From assembly GCA_018340375.1 (NCBI GenBank), contig JAFFJZ010000004.1, positions 38,848,001-38,912,000 on the forward strand: a stretch of DNA of 64,000 bases. The letters run 5' to 3'. The translations under genes and the position numbers were made by a program. Below, in pieces: positions 40,701-52,700 of this stretch. The DNA comes from Gonatopus flavifemur (taxonomy: Eukaryota > Arthropoda > Insecta > Hymenoptera > Dryinidae). The notes under the pieces were generated by a model. The model made no database searches. It had not been told where the DNA came from and was given only the letters and a program-made list of their open reading frames with translations. Each line of letters begins with the position of its first letter. The stretch's first letter is position 1.

Positions 40701-43700
40701 CTCACGAACTTTTAATCTGCGATCTTTCAGCACTATTTGATGGATTTTTTCGATCATATCTGGAGTTGTCACCTCAATGGGGCGCCCTGAGCGAGGCTCA
40801 TCAGAGGTGCTCACACGACCCTTTTTAAACTCGGAAACCCACTGCTTAACGGTTGAATATGATGGGGAGGATGTCCCCAGTGTTGAGTCCATCTCTTCTT
40901 TAATTTCCTTCGGCGTTAACCCCTTCAAATGAAAGTATTTGATGACAGCACGATTTTCCAGCTTTTCCATTTTTACGAAAAACACAGAGGCGTCTTGGTC
41001 AGCGTGCTCTCAAAACTAAACTAACATGGCGATCGGACTGAAACTATAGCTACAAGCTATCTAAGGATGGTACTATAGAACGCCACCTCAAGGTAGGCCT
41101 AGTGGCGCCATCTCTTGGTCAGGCCGGAAACTTATCAATCCACCCCCGTATAGCAATTCAATGCAATGATCGAATGAGGAAAAAAAACAGATTTTTCATG
41201 TGGACTTTTCGAATAAATTTACACAATGTTTTGGGAATTTGTGTCAAGTGTTGTTGTTGGCATGTTTATTGACCGGCTCTTCTCTCCTTCCTACCATGGT
41301 CTGTCATTTGCTCCCTGTTTTGTTGATGGGGGTCGTTGCTGCTTCTGTCCGTGATGCTTGACCAGTTGTGTTTTAGCGTAGACGATGCTGTCCGGATGAA
41401 TTCTGCAATGCAAATTTTGCTCCACAGTTGACGAGAATATTTAACTTACAACTTCCAGCATTGAAGACTAGCGCTTTACCCACTGAGCTATGGAGGCTGT
41501 TCAAATAACCTCAACCCAAGAATGCCATTTTGAACATGATTCATCCGATCTAGAAGATACAATTGACGTGATGTCTTATGAAATGGATGAAAGTTCATAT
41601 CGAATCTGTTAATATAAGTGAATCATACTCTATGTAAAATCACGTGGTTTCTTTCCATATGAATAGGAAATAATTCTCTTTTCAACGAACGCTTGTCTAT
41701 ATCTACATTGATTTTCTTTGGTTGTGATGAACTTCATGACATATCAAAAGCGATCGCATTGATGAGGTTGTCTCAACTCCGCCACTTTTCAGCCAAACTT
41801 ATTGGATATTCGTTCAATTAACCAATTCTCCAGAAGCAATTGAATGAGAATATTATCTCAAATGCTCATCCTTTTCAATTACACCTGATGCATTTCAATC
41901 ACCTCGATATGAGATTGAATCAACTGCTTAAAATGGTGCGTTCAAATTTCGTTCTGTTTCCATTAAAGACATGGCGATTGACTGAAACGCGCGTCTTATT
42001 TGGTCACAATATCGCTCCAGGGTTGAATCAACCAAACGTGGATGTTTGTACCAAATGACGGGGGATTTATATTAAGCGTTATTCTGTCGACTCAACCGAA
42101 TACCTGCCAAACCCTTGGCGGAGTTGCTGAAAACACATTTTTTTCTCAGTGTAGAACGTACATAGTACATTCGAAATGTACGATATTCATTCAATCGACG
42201 TTCAATTAACGTACCGTCGTATATTCGATTACATACGTTCGATGAATATGCATAGCACCTATGAAACAGTCTCATTGGAATATACATAGAACATATTTCA
42301 AATATTCGAAGAACGTTCATAGTATATTCTGATGCTACTTGGGTGATATTGAGTTCACTGCTCGGAACAGTCCCAACCCAAGCAGCAACAGAATTTCAAA
42401 GTATATACGAAGTAGAAACGTTCGTAGAATGTACGGATGAGATACGAAGAACATATAATGAATGTTCATAGAATGTTCGAATGAGACTGTTTTAAATGTA
42501 CTTAGGACGTACATGGAACATTCGAAATCTACGATATTCACTCAATCGACGTTCGATTGACGTACCGTCGTATATTCGATTACATATGTTCGATGAATAT
42601 GCATAGCACCTATGAAACGGTCTCATTGGAATATACATAGAATATATTTCGAATACTCGAAGAACGTTCATAGTATGTTCTGGTGCTACTTCCCAAGTAG
42701 CATCCGAACGTTGCATATGTACTATAAATGTTCATAGTATATTTAAATATACCATGAACGTGCATAGTATATGTCCAACATTCTGTTGCTACTCGGGTTG
42801 GGTGGGGGACAACTTCGCGAATTTGGTTCCGGATACTATAGAGAATCGTAGCAATGTTCATGCACATGGGAATGGTTACCATTTACATGAAGATGGATAC
42901 CAAATAACCTGATTCTGTCATTCAACTACTATTTTCGCATGGTAATGGTTACAGTTCACTTTTCTCAGTATAGAAACGTTCGTAGAATGTACGAAGGAGA
43001 TACGAAGAATATGTAATGAACGTTGATAGAATATTCGAAGGAGACTGTTCTCAATATACTTAGTACGTACATAGTACATTCGAAATATACACGGAGGAAA
43101 ATGTATGGTTGCAGTAACCAATTAATTGGTCAAATAAGGTCCAACCAATTGATTGGTTATCATGACCAATTATGTGGTTGTAACAACCAATTTCGTTGGT
43201 TGCTCCAACTGCATTTTTTGACGTGGTCATCATAACCAACAGAATTGATTGTGACACTCACATAATTGATTGTGACAACAAATTAATTGGCTAGACCATA
43301 TTTAACCAACGAATTGGTTACTGCAACCATCCATTTTTCTCAGTGTACGATATTTATTCAATCAACATTCGATTGATGTACCGTCGTATATTCGATTACA
43401 TCCCACACAGCACTACAGTCCCAAAAGAATTCTTATAGAATTCATAAACAACACAATCAGTTCAAGAAGAATTCCTTATGGAATTTTCTGGGACTGTGGT
43501 GCTGTGGGGAGTACGTTTCATGAATATGCAAAGCACCTATGAAACGGTCTCATTGGAATATACATAGAACATAGTTCGAATATTCGAAGAACGTTCATAG
43601 TATATTCAGGGTTGCCAGATTATTTGTATCGGTACCCGCCGCTAAAGGTTGCAAAAACCGCTCAAAACCGCGAAAATTAAAAAGTTTCCCGCCCAAGAAG

Positions 43701-46700
43701 TCGCACATTCGGAACCAAACTCAAATAATTCAAATAAAAAGTTAATTTAACGCAGACAAGAGCTTTTAACCCAAGTTTTTTTCCCTTCATATAACCTTGC
43801 TCTCTGAAATTAATAAAAAAAATCCCTCAACCGGATAAGAAATAATTTTGCAGAAAAAGGGTTGGATTATAATGCAAACAAAAATGTAATAGTTTTTCGA
43901 AAACTCAAACAATTCTGAAATCCTTCATATACACAAATGAAGCGTTTTGATTAGAATTGTAATAGAATGTATTTAATTTTTAACAACAATTAAAATAATT
44001 TGATAATATTTGTAGAGCTCTTTCCCAAGCAGCACCAGAATATACTATGAACGTTCTTCGAATATTCGAAATATGTTCTATGCACATTCGAATGAGACCG
44101 TTTTATAGGTACTATGCATATTCATCGAACGTATGTAATCGAATATACGACGGTAGGTTGATTGAACGTCGATTGAATGTATATTGTACATTTCGAATGT
44201 ACTGTGTACGTTCTAAGTATATTTAAAACAGTCTCATTCGACCATTCTATGAACATTCATTTTATGTTCTTCGTATCTCATCCGTACATTCTACGAACGT
44301 TTCTATTCCGTATATACTTTGATATTCTGTTGCTGCTTGGGTTGCGGTACTTGGGTTATATTATATAAATAATGTAATTTTCATAGCAAAAAAAATGATT
44401 TGGAAGCATCTGAAACATGACTAGGCGCTTGTTCAACTCAGAATATATTATAATAAATCACTCAATTCTCAAAAATAAATCATTTGAAATCGGTTCCTTG
44501 CTCAACTTTGGATACTTTAATTTTGGTTCGATGCAGATATAGGATAATCATCTTGGTTATTTTCATCTTCTCTCTGGTACAAAGTTCTCAACAAAGTCTT
44601 CACTATGACACAACAGCAGTAGCGCAAGACTGGCGCTTATTCACTGAGTGCTACGCGCGCGTCATTCAATCACGCATTACACTTCATCGGTAACGTAAAT
44701 TAATTTCTTGAATATGAAATAACCCAAAAACCGGAAAAACATATTTCTAACTTCTCAAATATGAACCTTCCTTCTTAAACCACCCAATCTGGCAACCCTG
44801 ACTGTACGTCGGTGTATAAAAAGAGAGGGTATGGTTGCGCGCGCAACCTAGCATGCTTTCTCCATTGTTCATCGGATAGTAGACGGGAGAGCAAGAGAGA
44901 AAGCATGCTGGGTTGCGCGCGCAACCATACCCTCTGTTTTTTCACACTGACGTACAGTTGCATCTGGGCAGGGATGGGTTCTGTGCGCGTGCGATAAGTA
45001 ATATGCGTTAACCATGCGCAGATTATGCATAAAATATGTAGAATACGCAGAAAATGCATAAAACATTGTAAAATTAATTCCGACTTGAAATCCAAAATTC
45101 AGAATATATGAAATAGATATTGATGAGTGTTGAAATGGTAAACAATTCATAGCTTTAAAATTATAACTCGACTTGACCATAAAAAAAGATGATGCAGAAA
45201 ACCTCCTTTAGTTATCTGCATTATCTGCATGAGTTTTATGCGCACATTATTCCTTGCGTAAAACCTACCGTATTATGCGTACCCAACCCTGCATCTGGGT
45301 GCGTAAAGGACTAAACACATAAATGAATAAGCATTTGACATGAGCACAAGTCGGATGCGCAGAACCTTAGAAATAGGTTCTGCGCATCACGTTATGCTTA
45401 TACTTATGCTATTTTCCGTCTTAGTGCATTTGTGTGCTTACTCCTTAACGTTTGCGAGTCCAATCTAAGACCACTGCCACCACTTTGGGCTTAGTGAGTT
45501 CCCACCTCATGCACGGTAGGTATAGGGGCCTCAATGTACAAAAACCCAGGTCTGGTCAAATACATACAGGTAGCCGTTCACTGGCTCTTAGACTAAAATT
45601 GTTAGCACCTGGGAACGATCATAAAGCTTCCCTTTAACGAGGAAGCAAAATCATCCGATCGCGAAATGAGAATAATATGTCATACGGACAATGGAATAAA
45701 TGAACGATTGTTCACCAATCGGAGTTAAGGAGTTCACAAATGGGGGCATTTACCTTATAGCAGGGAAAAATATCCAGTTCTCGATAAAGGAGCTATAATA
45801 AGTATTTTGATTTTTCTCAGTGTAGTAAGCCTGGACCCCTAATTAATATCAATACAAATTCTCACAAGTACACTCGTACATTCACATTACATTGAAGTGA
45901 ATGAATACATACCTTGCAATTGATTTATTCTGTTTGGAAATATTGGGTTTTAGAAAATTACCCAGTAAACACTGTGACATACATGTTACCCAGAAAACAA
46001 AACGAACGAGTCCACGATCGCTCAATCTGATGGACATAATGATGCATGAACAATTGACCAATGATTGTACTATCAGAATGGTGAATGCGTGAATACTAGC
46101 AATTATTGTACAATCATTGATGCACAACAGTTGCAGTAGTCTTCAATGCATGGTCAATAATGTGTTAACTTATCATATAGTTAATTGTAAAATCGTGAAC
46201 GACTTCAAAGTGTCCATGATTGTACAATCATTGAACCATTTTGTTTTCTGGGTACGTGAGATTCATGTAACAGAACGTTTCGAGTTATGTAAAATGAATA
46301 TCACATGTGAGGCACCACTTCCGACTCATTTACGTAACCTTGTTACCCTAGTCGGAGTCACCCTGGGTCAGTAGATGACTTCTGTATGATTCTTACATAA
46401 TCATATGTGACTCCAGTCTTACATTATATGACCCTAATAATCGTACTCCATGTACCACACTCACTCCAAGAGGATACAAAAAGATTTCTCAAGCGTTTTT
46501 GAGACCTCTTTCTGAATACCTTTGGAGTCGGTATGCTATTTAGGATCCCACACAGCACGCAGTTCTTGAAGATATCTAAAAGAATACTCAATTGAGAGAT
46601 CTTCAAGAACATTCTTGAAGAGTTCTTAAAGATATCTTTCAGAAGTGTTGGAAAGACATCTTGTGAAAGATTTCTAAAAGATGTCTCGATTCAAGACATC

Positions 46701-49700
46701 TCCAAGACTACCATGCGAGATATCTTAAAAATATCTTTGAGAAGCGTTTGAAAGATATTTTCCTGGAAGACTTTAACAAAATATGTTTAAGAAGATAGAT
46801 TGTCAGCAGGTTTAGGTTATGAATACCTAATCATATGAATTGACATGAATAACACTCGGAATGTGCCTTTAATTATAATCGAATTACACATGTGATAAAT
46901 TCGGCCACAAATCCAAAGCTTGAAAAATCTATAAACATGCCAAGAGATTTTAAATTCTGCAAAAATTACGATTTTGTAACCTTTTAATACCCGCCCAATA
47001 AACATTTCTATGGAAGTCTTCCGGAACACTCTAAAAGATATCTAACAGAGATCTAAAAGATGTCTTATGCAACAAATTTAGATATGTTTTAGATGTCTTC
47101 CTCCAAGATGTCTTTTAGATTTCTAAAAGATGTCTTTCTGCAAGATGTCTTAAACATATCTAAATTTGTTGCATAAGACATCTTTTAGATCTCTTTTAGA
47201 TATCTTTTAGATTGATCCAAAAGACTGATCCAAAAATGTTTATTGGGCGCGCTGGAATTAACGAATCTTCAAGACACAAATATTTTACAAATCACTGAAC
47301 TTTTTACGCTCAATTTTATGTACAGCCTTCAAGTAAATTCAAAAAAATTCTCATTCATACGCATTAATAAGTTATTCTTCAATAACGTTGGGATAGAAAT
47401 AATTTAGGAAGAATCTGTGGTATCCACGACCAACTTATCTGACATTTGTTTATACAATAACAGTTTTTTCAAAAGATCACTTCTACTCTGAAAATGTACA
47501 GCACTGACACGATTCCACTGAAGCGTAAGTACATCGTAAGATGCGCGGGTTCGATTCCCGCAACCTCAAGGATTGAGATAAAGTCAACTTCATAGGAGTG
47601 CGAGAGCGACAAAGACAAATATGGGGGGAAGGAGGAGGAGGAAAAAGAAGAGGTGTTAGAATTTTTTTTCGTGAAAAAATTCAAGCTTCTTCCAAGACAT
47701 TTTTATAAATTTTGCAAGACATCTTTAAGAAATCTTGAAGAACTCTTTTAGATTTCTTAATTTCTTCTTAAAGATATCTTGGAGAAGCCTCCGAAACATC
47801 TTTTAGAAATCTATTCATGTTGCATAAGACATCTTTTCGAATACGAAAAGATATCTTTTAGAAAATTCTTCAAGACTTTTTGTACTTTTGGAAGATATCT
47901 TTTAGAATTCTAAAAGATATCTTCGTGTCTGTTTGGGATATATGACGCCTAAATACTTCATTTATACCAGGAAAAACGGTGCGGACCGAAAAATCAGCCC
48001 CTCCATTGTTCACACAATGACACGTTCGTATACGTGTGATTGACATGTATACGAAAGTTTCATCGTGTGCACAGTAGAGGAGCTGATTTTCCGGTCCACA
48101 CTGTCTTTTCTGGCATCACTGATCACTATCCATATGTGCCCTCAAACTTCATGAAGTTGTCCCCTATATATGCAATCTCTCAAATCTCAATAAATCTTAT
48201 AGATTACATCTTCAGCTCTGCTAAATCCAGGATATATAAACCTGTTTGTAGAAGAATAATTTACAAATCAATCCCCTTATTCTTTCCAATTTCCTACACG
48301 ATTGGCAGAAATTTATAAATTCAGAATATAAAACGGTGAGGTGGAGTAGCGGTCATCCAAAACCATCATTATAATCATGATCTCATTCTTCATGCAATAT
48401 TCTCATGAGCAGTTTTTCGTGATACTCTGCATCACTATCGATATATTCGAAAAACAACTCAGTAATGTACCAGGAATGTCTCCGTTACAAAAACGGACAA
48501 AAATGTGTTTAAAAGGTATTTGAAGACCTTCTGCAACGTTTCGATATCCGCTTCGTATGTTAGACATATCTGATACATCACTGAAGAACTCGGTGATGTG
48601 TGGGGAAGTTTAAAAATTGGAGTTACAATTGTATGTTTGAGAAAGTTTGAAAATTGGGGTAAAAATGGTATGTAAGTGCTACACAACGGAGAAGTTATTA
48701 ACATGTAGGTAGATTTGTTATGTCATGTAGAAGGCACATGTTATATAACTGTGATGTCACATTGATGTAACGGAAATTATGTAACCTATGACCTCCATGT
48801 TATGCAACATGGACATTCGGTTTTTACTGGGTGATCTGACCTGTTGATTATTATAAACGAATCGTTTTCTGTTTCGTAAAACAGGTGGCACCTCCAGGAT
48901 TTTCTCATATCACAACAATGATGTGTGGATCATGTTCCAATGAAAATGCTTTCAAAAATATTTTCATCTGGTATGCAGAAAAGCAAAGGCATGGAGCTCC
49001 GTGTACAGAAGAAGAAATGGAAAGTTGTATGATGAATCAAAGTCCTGGCTCGCCGAAATATTCAATTATGTCGTTCAAAGGTATATTTTTCTACTAAAAT
49101 TTTGATTATTTCATACTTCGAACAAACGGAGAATTATTGCGCAGGATGTTAGTTGAATTCTATTTAATTGTTCCAAGTTCTTGGTTAGTTCATCATGAGT
49201 TGTGTAACTCACTTCACAGCTTATATTGACATGGATGTCTCGACACGGGAAAAACAATCTAGGAACTAGCGCATGAGCACCGATAACGTATCAAATGCAA
49301 GACGTTTCACTAGTTTATTCCGTGAAAGTCCTTGGAATAAGAATATGAACCTATGCACTTATCGCATTGCCGCATCGCATGGGATGAGCGGATAGGTTCA
49401 TGCCAGTGATGCCAGATTCGAGACCGAGACCGTATTAACTTCCCCCATTGACCGCTTCCCCTTTCTCCCACCATGCGGAATAAGTCGGGCGACCGAGAGA
49501 GTGATAGTTACTCTTTCTCCGTCGCTCACCTGACTTATTCCGCATGGTGGGAGAAAGGGGAAGCGGTCGATGGAGAGGGTAAAAGCGGTCTCGGTCTCGA
49601 ATCTGGCATCACTGGTTCATGCTTGTATTTGAAGAATGTCTTCTTGCGATTGATATGTGATCGGTGCTCATGCGCTAGTTCCTAGACTTTTTTCTCCGTG

Positions 49701-52700
49701 TACAAGCCCTGGTTAACAAAACCCATTGATTCTGACCAAATCTCATCAAATGACTGGGAAATACTTGAGAGCATCGATTTCTGCCGATTGAATGTGAATG
49801 AGATTTGGTCAGATTCAATCGTAAGCAATGGAGCAGATTTCATGATTGAGATTGAATGAGTAATATACCAGGTGTGTAAGTATGAAACCGGAATTTTCGT
49901 ACAGAAAAAACACGTTTATTGTAATGATATGATACAAAGTAACTTATTCGAAGTATTGTCCGTCGCTATCTATACATTTTTTCCATCTTTCTGGCAATTT
50001 GTGGATTCCGCGCCAAAAGAACTGTTGCTCTTTTGAGGCAAACCAGTCATCGAGCCATTTTCGTACATCTTCGTAAGAAGTAAAGCGCTGCTCAGCAAGT
50101 GCGTGTCCCATCGATGCAAACAAGTAGTAATCGGATGGGGCAAGGTCCGGTGAGTAAGGTGCATGCTGAAGAATCTCCCAACGGAACGACTCTATCGTTT
50201 CCTGGACCTGTTTTGCTTTGTGTGCTGGTGCATTGTCATGCAGCAAAATCACCTTGTGTCGTCTTTGTTGGTATTCTGGTCGTTTTTCACGCAAAACTCG
50301 ATCCAACTCGATCATTTGTTGTCGTTAGCGTTGAGTATTGACAGTTTCCCCAGGTTTCAGCAGCTCGTAGTAGATTACGCCCTTCTGATCCCACCAAACA
50401 CACAGCATTGTCTTTCGTCCGTAGCGGTTTGGTCTTGCCGTCGATGTTGATGGTTCACCCGGAATAACCCATGACTTTTCGCGCTTAGGATTCTCGAAAT
50501 ATATCCACTTTTCATCGCCAGTCACAATTCGATGGAGAAATGACTTTCTTCGGAACCTGGCGAGCAGCATTTCGCATGATGTTTTGCGGTTTTCCTGCTG
50601 TCCTTCGTTGAGTTCATGTGGAACCCATTTCCCCACCTTTTGTATCTTTCCCATTGCTTTCAACCGAAGGGAGATGGCTTCTCGGGTCACCTTTAACTGA
50701 TCCGCCAGTTGTTGTTGTGTTTGAGCGTCGTCTTCGTCCAACGAGGCTTGCAGGTCAGCGTCTTCAAACTTTTTCGGTGGTCTTCCACGTTCTTCGTTCC
50801 TGACGTCAAAATCGCCACTTTTGAACCGTTTGAACCACTTGAAACACTGTGTTTTACCGAGAGCATGCTCACCAAACGCCTCCACAAGCATTCGATGCGA
50901 TTCGGCTGCGGTTTTCTTCAGATGACAACAGAAAAGTAGTGCTGTCCGCAAATCGTAATTCGTTGGCACAAAACTCGACATGTTTATCTCTAATAAACTA
51001 ATGCTACTGAATGAAACTCGTGTTATTGTGAGTTGGGAATCTTTGTTGGATATCAATACAATAACAAGACACCGCTGACGTGATGTGTCGGTAATTGCAT
51101 CGACATCTAGCGCCACCTATGGGCCAATTCCGGTTTCATACTTACACACCTGGTACAGGCGAAATAAACGACACTCATGTATACGAAAATGGAAGGAAAA
51201 ATTTCATCGGATTTGATACGGTTGATACGCATTCATATTTCTGGAAGCAATAGTGTATCGCCGATTCCGAATGAACTGACGTCGGTATGAAGTTCTGTTT
51301 CCGCTTTGGGATTATAAATCCTCAATAAAGGGAAAGACGTTCGCTCTTTCTTAAGATTCTCAAACGCTAGCATACAATTTTCGTCGAATCGAAATGTCAT
51401 GTTTTTTCTGGTTAATTCATATAAGGGCCTTGCTTTCCCCGAATAATCTGAGATAAACCTTCTAAAATAGTTGGTCAGGCCCAAAAAGCCTTGTGGTTGA
51501 TGCAGATTATCTGGTATGGGGTAATTCCTAATAGCTTCAGTATGCCTATCACTCAGAGTAATTTCATTTTTTTAAACTACGTATCCTAGGTATTCAATTT
51601 TCTTCTTCACAAAGGAACATTTACTATAGTTTAATTCCAATCTATATTTTCTCAATATTATTAATACCTCTTTCAGTATTTCCAAATTCTCCCCGATACT
51701 TTCCGTTATTATCAGTAAGTCGTCAATATAAACTAATAACTTCTCTTGCCGAATCAAGGGTTCCAAAATTTGAATAATTCTTTTTTGAAACTCGGCTGGA
51801 GCCTGCGAATACCCCAATGGTAATTTTAAGAATTCGTACCGACCTAACGGCGTGGCAAACGCAAACGCAAAGTATCGAATGTCATCAGGGTGTACATGAA
51901 TTTGATGGAAACCATCCTTAAGGTCAAGAACTGTATCAATTGTTCGAGATGGTCCTCTACAAGAGGAAAAGGGAATTTCTGTTGATACACCCATTCCTTA
52001 AGGGCATTCATCAGAGGCAAAGTTACTAGATCTCTCCCCCCAATTTTCTCAACGATTAATGAATATAATCGATTTTAATGAGCAGGTGCATCTTCTTAGC
52101 ATATCAAAGAAAGTGCAGCTACTCTTTATTTTTCATTTTATTTGTTCGTTTCTGAGAAAACTGGGGGGGGGGCGATTTTGGAATCTAGTAACTTTTTGGG
52201 AAGGTGGTGAATGCCGTTAAGCGGGCGAAGATCCACATTCATGCGCTTCTTGCCGTTTTTCTTTGTAGTTAAGACTACTCTCGCGCAATACTCGGAAGTA
52301 TTAGATTTTATTATTCCCCTTTCCAAGAGGTCGTCAGTTATCGGCTGTAATTCGTTTTTTCCCGTCCAAGACATACGGGTGTGGTGCGCATGCGTATGGA
52401 GAATCGTTTTTCAATTTCACTCTAACTGAGTAACCATCATCCACCCTTGCTACGGGCGTTTCATCGCACCTAGAAATAATTTCGATTAGTTTATCTTTTA
52501 TAAATGGATCTAGATCCTCATCTAGGTTTTCATATACTATTTCATACTTGTCTTTCTTATCTTCACAATCTATTGCCATTATTTCATAAATTGCTTTATC
52601 AAGCTCGTCATTAAATTTAGGTTCGAAACAACTACGGCCGCGATAATACTTATGTTCCAAATAATTATCATCCATAAAACCCCTACCCAATAAAATATCG

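Larger units (their letters stand above)
42963..43616. repeat. CCCAAGTAGCA-family copy split by two younger insertions
   Basis: Family sequence (GAAACGTTCGTAGAATGTAC, later TTCATGAATATGCAAAGCAC and GAACGTTCATAGTATATTC) is interrupted by a TA-flanked MITE (43090-43345) and a CCCACACAG MITE (43402-43509). It ends where a CAGGGTTGCC element starts. Confidence 0.55.
46547..47937. mobile_element. tRNA-like-bearing CCC...GGG element, copy B (AT-flanked)
   Basis: Reverse-complement counterpart of 24743-26262: CCCACACAGCACGCAGTTC at the left, CGTGTCTGTTTGGG at the right, and AT on both sides (46545-46546, 47938-47939). It lacks the ~330-bp insert of copy A, carries a nested 254-bp element (46994-47247) and has a 58-bp deletion at 47516-47520. 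It encodes no protein. Confidence 0.78.
22545..48884 (+). other. ABAT intron, 26.3 kb, transposon-filled
   Basis: No host exon was recognised. Two adjoining exons in the right frame and strand bracket it, so everything between must be spliced out. It contains the tandem arrays, copia-type, hAT, LINE and mariner elements and many MITEs listed separately. 22545-23900 is AT-rich, with only short inverted GGGAACCC-type motifs near 22920-23040. Confidence 0.8.
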
